A stretch of DNA of 64,000 nucleotides from assembly GCA_965261065.1 (NCBI GenBank), contig OZ253444.1, positions 6,634,001-6,698,000 of the forward strand. The letters run 5' to 3'. The position numbers were made by a program, and so were the translations under genes. The stretch is from JAKZVK01 sp965261065 (lineage in GTDB: Bacteria > Acidobacteriota > Terriglobia > Bryobacterales > UBA6623). This document shows, piece by piece, positions 37,060 to 46,600 of the stretch. The notes under the pieces were generated by a model that saw only the letters and a program-made list of their open reading frames with translations, did no database searches and had not been told where the DNA came from. Each line of letters begins with the position of its first letter. Positions within the stretch are counted from its first letter, which is position 1.

Positions 37060-37596
37060 AAAGAGATGGTCTGCCATCAACAGCAAGAAAGGATCACGCA
37101 GGTATTGCCGCGCCTTGAGCACGGACATGCCGTTTGCTTTTTTCCAATCCCCGTTAACGATGGGGGTGATACGAATCCCGGTGCGGTCGGTCAGACGGTT
37201 CAGGAACGTGCGCACACGCTCCCCGTGGCATCCGGTGACCACATAGAAGTCATCCGCTCCAGCCTCCTGTGCGGAGCGAATGACGCGTTCGATCAACGGG
37301 ACCCAAGAATAGGGATGAGCGGTTTGCTGTCGCCCCTCTGCTGTAGCCGACTACCCTTTCCGGCCGCGATGATTAGACACTTCATCCGTTGAGTCTCAAG
37401 TCAGGACCACTTCCCCGAAGCGGGACAGGTTCTTAACTTGACCCTAAACCGGGCCGTTGGACTTCACCCGGAGGTACGACACGCCTGTTGCTTGTTGCGT
37501 TTGTGGAGCGGCGAGATCGGTGATGCCTACACTCCTATCGCCTGTGAGCACTGCAGCAAGGTAGTGGTAGCCTAGCACGTTTGCACAGATCACGTG
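37060..37596. repeat. Segmental duplication, copy A (partner 39018-39557)
   Basis: A stretch of about 540 bp shared with 39018-39557 with roughly 90% identity by eye. It covers the first about 110 codons of the nucleotidyltransferase gene and about 210 bp upstream of its start, including GACCACTTCCCCGAAGCGGG and the segment ending GATCACGTG. The copies diverge abruptly after GATCACGTG. 37597-37938 beyond it holds no recognisable gene. Confidence 0.75.
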
Positions 37597-37938
37597 GTCG
37601 AACGGCCCGCATCCCCCGCATCGTCCTGCTGGTTGCTGCTGGCAAGCCCGACTGTCCGTGATGGGGTGACCCAACGGCAGTCGGATTCGGACGAGCCATG
37701 TTCAGCGCAAGAACGGCTCATTCCCACCTGAGTTATGCACAGATTCGGCCTTGCCGTCGCCTTTGAGGTTGTCGCCGTGACGGGCTGGAGCTCAGCAGAT
37801 CAGTAATTCGTCGTTGTTGTTCTTTGCGTGCTAGTTTTCACCTCGCTCCTGATCCCGCTTCCGTAGAATCGAGTTGGTAGGTGCCGTGTTTCCAGGAAGT
37901 TGCCGTGGGTGAATGAAGTTTTATGCACGGAGCAGCCC

Positions 37939-38195
37939 TCAAGTGAGCGCGACCTCCACCACCGGGGGGAGGCTGGCTCCGCGCGGTGTGATCGCACGGA
38001 GCCGGTTGAGCAAGCGTTGGAATACGCCCTGCTCCGGGTAATGATCGCTGTAGCTGAGGCCGCTGCGGCCGGCGTGTCGCCAGATCTTGGCCGCCACGAA
38101 CAGAAAGCGCAGGCGGGCCGTGGCCAGCCGCGTGTGCGGGGGTCCCCAAATGGTCTCTTGCGGCTGCGCCTGCCCTGGGACGCTCGGGCGTGCAT
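37939..38195 (-). pseudogene. Transposase C-terminal remnant of a separate IS
   Basis: Minus-strand reading gives TRLATARLRFLFVAAKIWRH, then AGRSGLSYSDHYPEQGVFQRLL and a short tail ending in TGA (37941-37939). A basic helix followed by LSYSDHYPEQ is typical of C-termini of DDE group-1 (IS1380-like) transposases of another subgroup. Only about 80 residues remain, with no ends or target duplication visible. Confidence 0.55.
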
Positions 38196-38261
38196 AAGTC
38201 AGGTGGCATTGTCCCGAGTTCGAGTGCGAAACTGTGCTTTTAGAATCAATACTTTAGCTCG

Positions 38262-38924
38262 TTAGTGTAGAGCATCTTCTCCGGGTCTTGTTGCAAATGC
38301 GGCTATAAAGTTTATTCCACGGTCAGGATATGGGTCTTTGACAGGCTCAATGCGAATCACCTGAAAGCCGGCATCCTGCAGGAGACGTTTGAGCTCAGAG
38401 ATCTCATAGTATCGGTAATACATCGACCCTACACCCTCTTGCCGTCTACCCCGGAAGTCTCCTTGACGCACAAATACGTAAAAGATCCCGCCTGGCTTCG
38501 ACACACGACGTGCATCTCGGAAAGCCTCTACAGGATTATCCAAGTGATGGTAGATAGCATGGGCAAAAACCACATTTACCGACTCATCCACAAACGGTAG
38601 AGATGCCGCATCAAATTGTTGTAACTGATTATGGTCCGCGCCGTTCCGTTGAGCCGCAAGCCGCAACATTTGTCTTGAGTTATCTCCCCCGAGTGCTAGA
38701 ACATTCGTTTGTTTCTGCCACCACGCAAGAAACTTTCCATATCCTAGTCCGACGTCAATGACACGGAGTGGCTCGTCAGCGGCGAGTTGATGTTCGCGTG
38801 CCATCCGAAGAACGTCACTGGCGAGTTGCTCCTCTAAGGGTTGGAGTGCAGGACCCCGCAATTGCATGAATGCGGTTCCGTGTGCATCATAAGCGTCACG
38901 GGTGTCTGGAGATCTCTCAGACAT
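38262..38924 (-). CDS. SAM-dependent methyltransferase
   Basis: 220 aa, ATG 38924. Class I core: LRVIDVGLGYGKFLAWW (motif I), LALGGDNSRQML, FDAASLPFVDESVNVVFAHAIYHHLDNP (motif III/IV of the ubiE/methyltransferase 11 type) and ARRVSKPGGIFYVFVRQG (motif VI). Base composition is visibly AT-richer than the flanks, which suggests recent acquisition. It lies directly after the broken nucleotidyltransferase copy B on the same strand. Substrate unknown. Confidence 0.75.
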   Translation of the reverse strand: MSERSPDTRDAYDAHGTAFMQLRGPALQPLEEQLASDVLRMAREHQLAADEPLRVIDVGLGYGKFLAWWQKQTNVLALGGDNSRQMLRLAAQRNGADHNQLQQFDAASLPFVDESVNVVFAHAIYHHLDNPVEAFRDARRVSKPGGIFYVFVRQGDFRGRRQEGVGSMYYRYYEISELKRLLQDAGFQVIRIEPVKDPYPDRGINFIAAFATRPGEDALH

Positions 38925-39344
38925 TCAGAACCTCCCAGTGTAACTGTATTCTGCGAGTCGTTGGGCTCGTCCCCTAAATCGGCCAACCGCGCATTCTCCG
39001 CCTGCCTGAGGGTCTTGAAAGAGATGGTCCGCCATCAGCAGCAAGAAGGATTCGCGCAGGTAATGCCGCGCCTTCAGCACCGAAAGGCGGTTTTCTTTGC
39101 CCCAGTCCTCGTTGACGATGGGAGTGATACGAATCCCTGCGCGGTCACTGAGACGGCCTAGGAACGTGCGGATGCGCTCCCCGTGGCATCCGGTGACCAC
39201 ATAGAAGTCATCCGCTCCAGCCTCCTGTGGGGAGCGAATGACACGTTCGATCAAGGGAACCCCAAGAATGGGGATGAGCGGTTTGCTCTCACCCCTCCGC
39301 TGTAGCCGACCACCCTTTCCGGCCGCGATGATTAGACACTTCAT
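38925..39344 (-). pseudogene. Nucleotidyltransferase/CDP-alcohol transferase, copy B, internally deleted remnant
   Basis: ATG 39344 opens MKCLIIAAGKGGRLQRRGES and continues without lesions to LLLMADHLF near residue 107. It then jumps, in another frame, to KTLRQAENARLADLGDEPND, the counterpart of the interdomain linker of copy A (AALERAENVLLADVEDKPND), and stops being recognisable after that. So about 100 codons of the nucleotidyltransferase and the whole membrane domain are missing. The N-terminus is free of the frameshift found in copy A. Confidence 0.75.
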
Positions 39345-39557
39345 CCGTTGAGTCTCAAGTTAGGACCACTTCCCCGAAGCGGGACAGGCTCTTAACTTGA
39401 CCCTAAACCGGGCAATTGGACTTCACCCGGCGGTACGATACGCCTGATGCTTGTTGCCTCTGTGGAACGGCGGGAGATCGGTGATGCCTACACGCCTATC
39501 GCCTGTGAGCACTGCAGCAAGGTACTGGTAGCCTAGCACGTTTGCAAAGATCACGTG
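39018..39557. repeat. Segmental duplication, copy B (partner 37060-37596)
   Basis: Matches copy A across the nucleotidyltransferase 5' part and its upstream region, and ends at the same GATCACGTG. The next bases (AGGACGAAGAGG) lead into the DUF6788/transposase element. No gene is recognised between 39558 and 39788. Confidence 0.75.
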
Positions 39558-40314
39558 AGGACGAAGAGGTCGCGGTCAGCGATTCCGCAACGCGGTCGGG
39601 CGAGAGCCGGGAAGTGATTGGGGAACGAGCGAGTTAGGTGCGGGGCGAGCGGGGCGAGCAGATTCGCAGCCGGACGAGGGCCTCGGTGGGGCCCGAAGTC
39701 GGCCGCGGAAGACACCGCTACGCTCGGCTGCCGCTCGGCGGCGTGGTGGCAGCGCAGGATGGCAGGGAGAAAGAAAACCACCCGCTCGCTATGGCGAGGG
39801 CCCCGAGCCGTACGGGCAAGCCGCCGCCTGATACAGATCAGCCGCCATCGCGCGCGCCCAAAAGACTCGCGGCTTGCTGCGCCGCAGCGATGCCTTGAGA
39901 TTGCGCGCAACAAAAACGTGGAAGAGATTAAAAGCCAGAAACACCGTCAACAGAAAGTTCTCGATCGCCGCGGGGTCGTGCTTATATACGTGGTCGGCGT
40001 GCCAGCCGTTGACTAACTCGTTGAAACCCTGATTCTCGATGTCCCAGCGTTGATGGCCCAACCTTACCACCCGCGCGGTCCGAACCTGCAGTGAGGAAAG
40101 GGTCGTCACCCACACCCACTCGCTGTGATGCGGATGCGGTTGGGAGTCGAGTTGCGAATACTGCTGCCAGCTCTCGACGGAACGAACCACCCGCAGCGGC
40201 TGCTGCACCTGCGGCCACGACACCAGGCCCTCGTGATCCCACCACTGGCAATCGCGACCTTGATAGTCGCCGCGTTGGGGCGCCGTGGTCGGCCACAGCC
40301 CTTGGACGTCTTGA

Positions 40315-41979
40315 CCAGGATTTCCATTTTGGCCCTGGCACGGCCACAGTATACACCCGCTCCGCTCCGAACAGCACGTCCTTTCACGCTGAACCCTGCA
40401 CATCACCTCTGCTGGTAGTCGCCAGAGCTGGTTCGACCGCTCACAGTCGTTGATTGAGCGGCTTGAACGGCGCTCCGGCCGACACTGCTCCTTGCGAAAC
40501 CTTTTGGAGCCAAAAGCTGTTGATCCTCACTCCGGCAATGCTACCCACTCGGCAGCGGCAGCGCCCAGATCTTGTGCAGCATGTCGCCGAACAGCCGCCG
40601 GTTCAGATGTCCCTCCGCCAATAAGAGCCAGTAATACCGCGCGTGCTTGACCAGCCGACCGCCGGTCTTCATCAACCTGTGTTGCAAGCTCGTCAGCGAC
40701 CAACTCTTGATTCGCTGCGGAAGCCCCAGCCGCCGCCAAAGATTGCCCAGGTTGTAGGCCAGCACGCTCAGTTGCAACCGCACTTCGTTGGCCCGAAATC
40801 GATGGCACGACAATCGCGTCCAGTGCGTCGCCTGCTTGCCTTCCTTGATCCACTGTTCCGCCGTGCCGCGCTTGTTGTAGAAGCGCACCACCGAGCGGCT
40901 CGGCAAGCTCATGCTCGTCACGATGAATCCGACGCGCGGGAACAGCTCGCCCTGGTGATGCTCGACCTTAGCGACGATCCGCCTCGCCTGCGACCAACTC
41001 TCCGCCTGATAGCGAAAACTCTTGTAGCGCACCAAGGGCTTGCGGGAAGGCCTTCCCGGCGGGCGAAACAGGATGTCTTCGATCTCCAGCTCCAAGCTCT
41101 TGTTGGCCGGAATGCGAATGGCGTACTGTACTCCGCGTTCCTCCGAAGCCTCATAAACTTCCGGCTTCGCAAAGGCCGCATCGCCCCGGAAGGCGACCTG
41201 CTTGCCCGCAGCCTGTTGGCGCTCGAGCTCCGGCAACAAGAGCTCATCCCAGTCCTCGGCGCTGTGCACGTTGCCTGGACGCAGCTTGGCAGCGAGGCAA
41301 TCACCATGACCGTTGAACAAAAGCAACGGGTGGTAGCAGACCGACTCGAAGTGTCCGTTGTAGGCACTGCCTTCCTGTTGGCCATGGACCGGACTCTCGG
41401 TGGAGTCCAGGTCCAGAACGACCCGCTCGGCGTCGTCGAACGCTTCCGCTTGCCCGACCAGCTCTCGGTTCAGCGCCATCAGCCCCAGCAGGTTCTCTTC
41501 GCTCGCCAGCATCTCCGTCTCGAAGCCGTGCAGCGTCGAGGTCAAGGCCGCACCGCGATCCCAGATCTTCTGCGAACCGATCAGCCGAAACGTCGGATCG
41601 ATCGAAACCCGCTCGGCGTCGTTGAGGTCCTCGTAGCCGGCGAGTCGGCTGTAAACCGACTGCCGCAACAGATCAGCGAGCGTGAACTGCTTGTTTGTGC
41701 CTTGCCGGGAGTCGCTGAGATGCTCGTCAATCAGTTCTCCGAGACCGAGCCGTTCGTCCAGTTCGCGAACCAAAATCAGGCCACCGTCGGAAGTGACGTG
41801 CGATCCCTGGAAATCGACTTTGAGAAGTCCATTGAAACTTAGCTGGAATGGCTTGGTTTGTTTTTCACCCATTGGGTGTTGGCCTCCATGGCGTCCTCAT
41901 CGGGCTCTAGCCCCTATGAATAAAGACGCTCAAGGCCGCTGGAAGGTCGGGATGTCAAACATCAAATTGAAAATGCGGG
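40315..41979 (-). mobile_element. IS1380-family element copy 4, complete
   Basis: 1665 bp, in reverse orientation: CCAGGATTTCC... at 40315 and ...TTGAAAATGCGGG ending 41979. CTTGA duplicated at 40310-40314 and 41980-41984. It sits inside another transposase gene. Sequence belongs to the subtype shared with copy 5. Confidence 0.92.
40541..41872 (-). CDS. IS1380-family transposase (copy 4)
   Basis: 443 aa, ATG 41872 (MGEKQTKPFQLSFNGLLKVDFQG). Same length and catalytic regions as copies 2 and 3 (VLDLDSTESPVHG, AFRGDAAFAKPE, GTAEQWIKEGKQ), but with many substitutions, so it represents a second IS subtype. The reading frame is intact. A long antisense open frame here is a codon-usage shadow. Confidence 0.9.
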   Translation of the reverse strand: MGEKQTKPFQLSFNGLLKVDFQGSHVTSDGGLILVRELDERLGLGELIDEHLSDSRQGTNKQFTLADLLRQSVYSRLAGYEDLNDAERVSIDPTFRLIGSQKIWDRGAALTSTLHGFETEMLASEENLLGLMALNRELVGQAEAFDDAERVVLDLDSTESPVHGQQEGSAYNGHFESVCYHPLLLFNGHGDCLAAKLRPGNVHSAEDWDELLLPELERQQAAGKQVAFRGDAAFAKPEVYEASEERGVQYAIRIPANKSLELEIEDILFRPPGRPSRKPLVRYKSFRYQAESWSQARRIVAKVEHHQGELFPRVGFIVTSMSLPSRSVVRFYNKRGTAEQWIKEGKQATHWTRLSCHRFRANEVRLQLSVLAYNLGNLWRRLGLPQRIKSWSLTSLQHRLMKTGGRLVKHARYYWLLLAEGHLNRRLFGDMLHKIWALPLPSG

Positions 41980-42704
41980 CTTGATAGAGGTTGCGGCGCT
42001 CGTCCTTGAGCACGATCACGGCGTCTTTGCCATGCCCCAATAAGAAGTTGATAACCGGGGCGGTGGCGTAGAGAGCATCGGCCAACACGACGTCAAAGGC
42101 TCGCGGATAGGTCTCGAGAACTCGCGCCAGCAAACGGTGCGCCGCGGCCATCTCGTCCTCGCCGGGCCGTTGCGGCTCGGCGTCGAGCAACAGTCGCAGC
42201 GGTTCGGAGCCGGGGGGCGCATCGGAGAGCAACAGCAGTGTGACTTGGCGATGGTAGTATTGCATCTGCTGGCCATCGCGGCGCTGCACGGTGCGCTTCA
42301 AGCATCCTCGACAGCAACGGCGGTAGCTGGCGTGAGACTCATGGCCGTCGAGCACGGCCACGCCCAGCCCGCCGATCCCGGGCAGGGCCTTGTTGCGCTT
42401 GAGCCGTTCGTAGACGTGATGAATCGCTGCCCGCACCGCGGCGGCATCGAGCCGGCTGTAGACGCGCCCGAGGGTGTCGGCGCTGGGCATCTCGCGGCCC
42501 AACCACTGTTTCCAAAACGGTGCGGGCGCTAGCGTCTCTAACGCGTTGAGGCTGCCCAGCCGTGTCCAGAACAGCACCAGCACCGACTGCAGCACCACCC
42601 GCGTCGGGATGCGCGGCCGCGGCCTGGTGTCGCCGACGGCGGCCAGCAGCGAGTCCCGCAGACCGTAGACCTTCTCGGCGTAGTGCAGCAGGCGTCGAAG
42701 AACG

Positions 42705-43043
42705 TCATTCCTCCCGGCGGCTTCGGAGCCGCTTCCATTCACGCTCGGAGACCTCGTCGAGGAGCCGTTGGAGTTGCTGGTAGTCGGCCACGGCCTGGCG
42801 GACGCGGGCCTCCCAGTGGCGGGGCACAAACAGCTGCTGCAGTTGCCCTTGGCGATTCCGCACCAAATACAACGAGGCGTGAAGCTGACCGCGAGCACAG
42901 CGACAGGTGGGCTTGCCGCAGGTGCGTTGGCGGGGCGCCAGCGTGCCGTGCAGCAACCAGCGGCCATGGACGAGCTGCGCGATGCGGGAGCGGAGCCTAC
43001 GCTCGGCATCCGAGAGATGAGAGCGAGTGGGGGCCGTCTTCAT
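42705..43043 (-). CDS. DUF6788-type protein, partner of the downstream transposase
   Basis: 112 aa, ATG 43043 (MKTAPTRSHLSDAERRLRSRI). It has the small Cys cluster CGKPTCRCARGQLH, typical of the family named DUF6788 (name recalled, not checked), and a C-terminal helix (VRQAVADYQQLQRLLDEVSE). The transposase frame starts inside its 3' end, so they are co-translated. Such pairs occur in related mobile elements; the small protein may help DNA binding, but no function is established to my knowledge. Confidence 0.65.
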   Translation of the reverse strand: MKTAPTRSHLSDAERRLRSRIAQLVHGRWLLHGTLAPRQRTCGKPTCRCARGQLHASLYLVRNRQGQLQQLFVPRHWEARVRQAVADYQQLQRLLDEVSEREWKRLRSRREE

Positions 43044-43190
43044 GACTGGTATAATTAATATATATCAGAATAACACATGGGTCAAGTCCGCCGGGGGAAT
43101 GCGAATCTGCTCGGACCTGGAGGACGAGCGAAAACACTTGCTAAATCAAATGTTTCCGACCCTCAAGAAATGTGGATGCGGAACCGCTGG

Positions 43191-43285
43191 GTCGCGGTAG
43201 GGATGCCGGTTGCCCGGCACCCCCCGCACGGATCCGTACGTGCGCGTTGACTCCTACGGCTCCTACCTCGGATGATGGCGGCGCG
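43191..43285 (-). ncRNA. Group II intron 3' remnant (domains V-VI)
   Basis: On the minus strand, a hairpin of the form GGAGCCGT...ACGTACGGATCC (about 43268-43228) is followed by GGGGGGTGCCGG, loop GCAA and CCGGCATCCC, then TACCGCGAC at about 43191. This is the layout of intron domains V and VI and the 3' end. No reverse transcriptase frame is seen, and 43286-43640 may be domain I sequence. So an ORF-less or deleted intron is likely. The call rests on motif layout only. Confidence 0.45.
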
Positions 43286-43672
43286 AACGCTGCCACGCAG
43301 CGCCTCACCGCACTCCGCCGAGCCCTCGTGACACAGCGACCCGCCTCTGCGGGTGGACCGTGCCAGGGCACGCCGACGTTTTCCTGGGTCCGGGCCTTTC
43401 CCTTCCGATCCTCCGCCGCCGGTTACCCCACCTTGGTTCGGACCCTTCGTCAGTACTGTGACCCGGTCCGACTCCTCCGCGACGGACAGTGGGGCGTGCG
43501 GCCTTGGCCTTCCCCCACCGGCCTGCCGCAGGGGGCGCGGGACACGCAGGCAGGCAATCCGGCAGGCCGGTTTCACTGACTGTCGAGGTTGCGGCCCCCG
43601 GTTCACAAGGACTGGCAGGAACCCCAGCGGTCTGCACTTCCCGCCTGTTGCATTCTGCTATCTTGAACAGCG

Positions 43673-46600
43673 TTGCACGTCGTTAGCGAAGACCACTCGA
43701 TCAATAAAGACCCGCGCGAGCGCGTGAAGTATATCGGCTTCACCGTCACGGTGGGGCTGTTCCTGCTGCTCAACTTCACGGGTCTGTTCCGCTACATCCT
43801 GGGCATCGATACAGCGATCATCCTGACGCTGTTGGCCGGGTACAAGACCTTCCAGCGCGCCATCGGCGAGCTGCTCGAGAAGCGTATCTCGGCCGACTTG
43901 GCAATCTGCATCGCCGCGGTGGCGGCGCTCACGGTCGGCGAGTATCTGGTCGCCGCCGAGGCGATGTTCATCATGCTGGTGGGCGAGGGCCTCGAGGCCT
44001 ACGCGGCCGGACGCACCGAAGCGGCCATCCACAAGTTCGTCGAGCGCCTGCCCCGCCGAGCGCGCGTGCTTCGCGAGGGCGAGGAGATGGAAGTGTCTGT
44101 CGAGGAGTTGACGCCCGGCGACCTCGTGGTCGTCCGTGCCGGGGAGCGCATCTCGGCCGACGGGCTGATCGAAGCAGGGCAATCGAGCGTTGATGAAAGC
44201 CCGATCACGGGCGAGTCGGTTCCGCGCGACAAGGCCGAGGCCGACGAAGTCTACTCGGGCACGCTCAACGGCCACGGCCTACTTCACATCCGCGTGACAC
44301 ACGCCGGCGAAGACAGCACGCTGGCGCGCGTGGTGCATCTAGTCGAGGACGCAAAGACCCGCAAAGCGCCGGTCGTGCGCCAGGCCGACCGCTACGCGCG
44401 TTACTTCCTGCCGGCGCTGCTGCTGGCGGCGGGCGCCACCTATCACTTCACGGCCGACTGGCTGCGCATGGTGGCGGTGTTGATCGTGGGCTGCCCGTGT
44501 GCGCTGATCCTGGCGACGCCGGCGGCGATGGTGGCGGGCATCGGCGGGTTGGCGCGGCGTGGCATTCTCGTGCGCGGCGGCTCGATTCTGCAGTCCGGCG
44601 CCGCCGTCGATACGGTCGTGTTCGACAAGACCGGCACCTTGACGTCGGGACGTTTCCGGATCGTCAAGACCCTCGCCGCCGAGGGCTTCACCGAGGAACA
44701 GGTTGTCTCGCTAGGGGCGTCGGCCGAAAGCGGCTCGGACCACCCTCTAGCGAAAGTCATCGTCGAGTCGACGCGCGAGCAGGGCATCGAGTTCGAAACG
44801 TCGAGCGACGCGCAGATCATTCCCGGACGCGGCGCGCAGAGTCTCGTCGGCGGACGGTTGATTCGCGCCGGCAATGAGGCATTCCTGAGCGAGAGCGGCA
44901 TTCACGACGTCAAACCCTACCTCGAAGAAGCAGACCGGGCGGGCGCGACGGCCGTACTGGTGTCGTCCGACAGCGAGTTGGCCGGCGCGATTCTGCTGCG
45001 CGATTCGGCGCGCGAGGGTGCCGCGGAGGCAGTGCATTCGTTGGAGCAGATGGGCATACAGCGTGTGATTTTGCTGACGGGCGACCGCCAGCGCGCCGCC
45101 GAAGCGATTGCTCGTGAAGTCGGAATCGCGAACGTCGAAGCCGGGCTGCTGCCCGAGCAAAAGCTCGAGCGCATCCGGCAATTGCAGTCCGAAGGCCGCA
45201 CGGTGGCCATGGTCTGCGACGGTGTCAACGATGCTCCGGCGCTGGCCGCGGCGGACGTGGGGGTCGCGGTCGTGGGCTCGGGCGCCGACATCGCCGCCGA
45301 GGCCGCGGACGTTGTCGACCTCAACAAGACCCTCGAGAAACTGCCCCGGCTGCTGCAGGTCAGCCGCCACGCGGTAACGATCGTCTGGCAGAACATCATC
45401 ATCTTCGCGGGAGTCGTCAACGTGGTGGCCGTGGTGGCCGCGGGACGGGGTTTGTTGGGGCCGATCGGCGCGGCTGTAGTGCACCAGATCGCTTCGTTGC
45501 TGGTGATGGTCAACTCGCTGCGCCTGTTGCGCGTCGAGCGGACGCGCGGGAAGCGGGGCCGCCTGGGCAGGCTGGTCGACCGCACGCCGCTCACGACCTG
45601 GTGGCACGACTTTACCCACTGGCTCGGCCACCTCGACCCGGCCTCCGGCTTCGCGTGGTTGTGGGAGCGCCGGCGCGGCCTGGTGAAACCGGCGCTGATC
45701 GTGGCGGCGGTGCTGTGGGTGCTCAGCGGATTCTATGAGTTGCAGCCGGGCGAGGTCGGCATCATCACGCGCTTCGGACGAAGGATTGAGCCTGACCGGC
45801 AACCGGGTCTGCACTACAAGTTCCCTGCCCCGATTGAAAGCCTCACGCGCCTCGCGAATCTCCGCGTGCGAACGGTCGAGGTGGGCTTCCGCACGATCCT
45901 GACGTCGGAGGAGGAAGGCGTCGTGGGCGAATTCTTCGAACCACCGGCTTATGAGTGGAACGCGCAGCATCGCATGGGACGCTTCGAGCGCAAGCCGGAC
46001 GAAGCGCTCATGTTGACCGGCGATCAGAACATGATCGAGATGACCGCCGTCGTCCATTACGACCTCGAACGCCCCGACGCATTCGTCTTCGAGCAGCTTG
46101 ACGCCGAGACGACACTGAAGGTCGCCGCCGAATCGGTCATTCAGCGCATCGTAAACTCCACACCGCTCGACGACCTGCTTACCACTCGCCGCCGCGACCT
46201 CGAACAACAAGCCGCCGAGACGCTCAACGGCCGCCTGCAGAGCTACCGGACGGGCGCACGGGTGTTGCGGGTGCGGTTTCAGGACGTTCACCCATCGGTC
46301 GAGGTCGTAGACGCGTTCCGCGAAGTGGCCGGCGCGCTGGAGGAGAAGAGCCGCCGCATCAACGCCGCCGAAGGGTATCGAAACGAGCAGGTTGCGTTGG
46401 CGCGCGGGCGGGCGGTTGCACGCGTGACAAACGCCGAGGCCTTTGCTGTGGGACGGGAGAATCGCGCCGGCGGCGACGCCGCGCGGTTCCGCAACTTCGA
46501 GGCCGGGTATCGCACCGCCCCCGGTCCGAACGCGACGCGGCTGTACCTGGAAACGATGGAGGAGATTCTGCCCAACCGCCGGAAGCTGATCCTCGACGGC

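Larger units (their letters stand above)
34312..37385 (-). pseudogene. Bifunctional sugar/inositol-phosphate nucleotidyltransferase - CDP-alcohol phosphatidyltransferase, interrupted by IS1380 copy 3
   Basis: N-terminal part 37385-36723: MKCLIIAAGKG nucleotidyltransferase signature, then ADDFYVVTGCHGERV, LLLMADHLF and GFDTGIFLC, ending NGHFWIDV. C-terminal part 34975-34312: the CDP-alcohol phosphotransferase signature DGCDGEVAR...GGWLDAVLD and several membrane helices. Removing 34976-36722 plus one CTACA joins the parts in frame (WIDVDDPAALERAENVLLAD), so they were one protein. A 1-bp deletion near 37303 also breaks the N-terminal frame. The layout matches the fused IPCT/DIPPS enzymes that make di-myo-inositol phosphate precursors, though other CDP-alcohols are possible. 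Confidence 0.85.
39789..42742 (-). pseudogene. DDE transposase of a two-gene element, split by IS1380 copy 4
   Basis: Begins at GTG 42742, overlapping the DUF6788 gene (NDVLRRLLHYAEKVYGLRDS). Conserved segments: MPSADTLGRVYSRLDAAAVR, GLGVAVLDGHESHASYRRC, QYYHRQVTLLLL, FDVVLADALYATAPVINFLL and VIVLKDERRNLYQ. There it is cut by the IS (41979), and it resumes at 40314 with DVQGLWPTTAP..., GHQRWDIENQGFNELVNGWHADH and LFHVFVARNLK. CTTGA duplication allows exact rejoining (NLYQDVQG). It belongs to a widespread, poorly named transposase family with a C-terminal WxIEN motif. It would be intact without the insertion. Confidence 0.8.

Noticed and set aside
40643..41842. Long open frame antisense to the IS1380 transposase (also 50835-52037)
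   Set aside because: Follows exactly from the codon bias of the transposase on the other strand; no start context or recognisable domain.
25500..43600. Prophage or integrated plasmid
   Set aside because: No integrase, capsid, terminase, replication or partition genes; the region is explained by IS insertion and gene decay.
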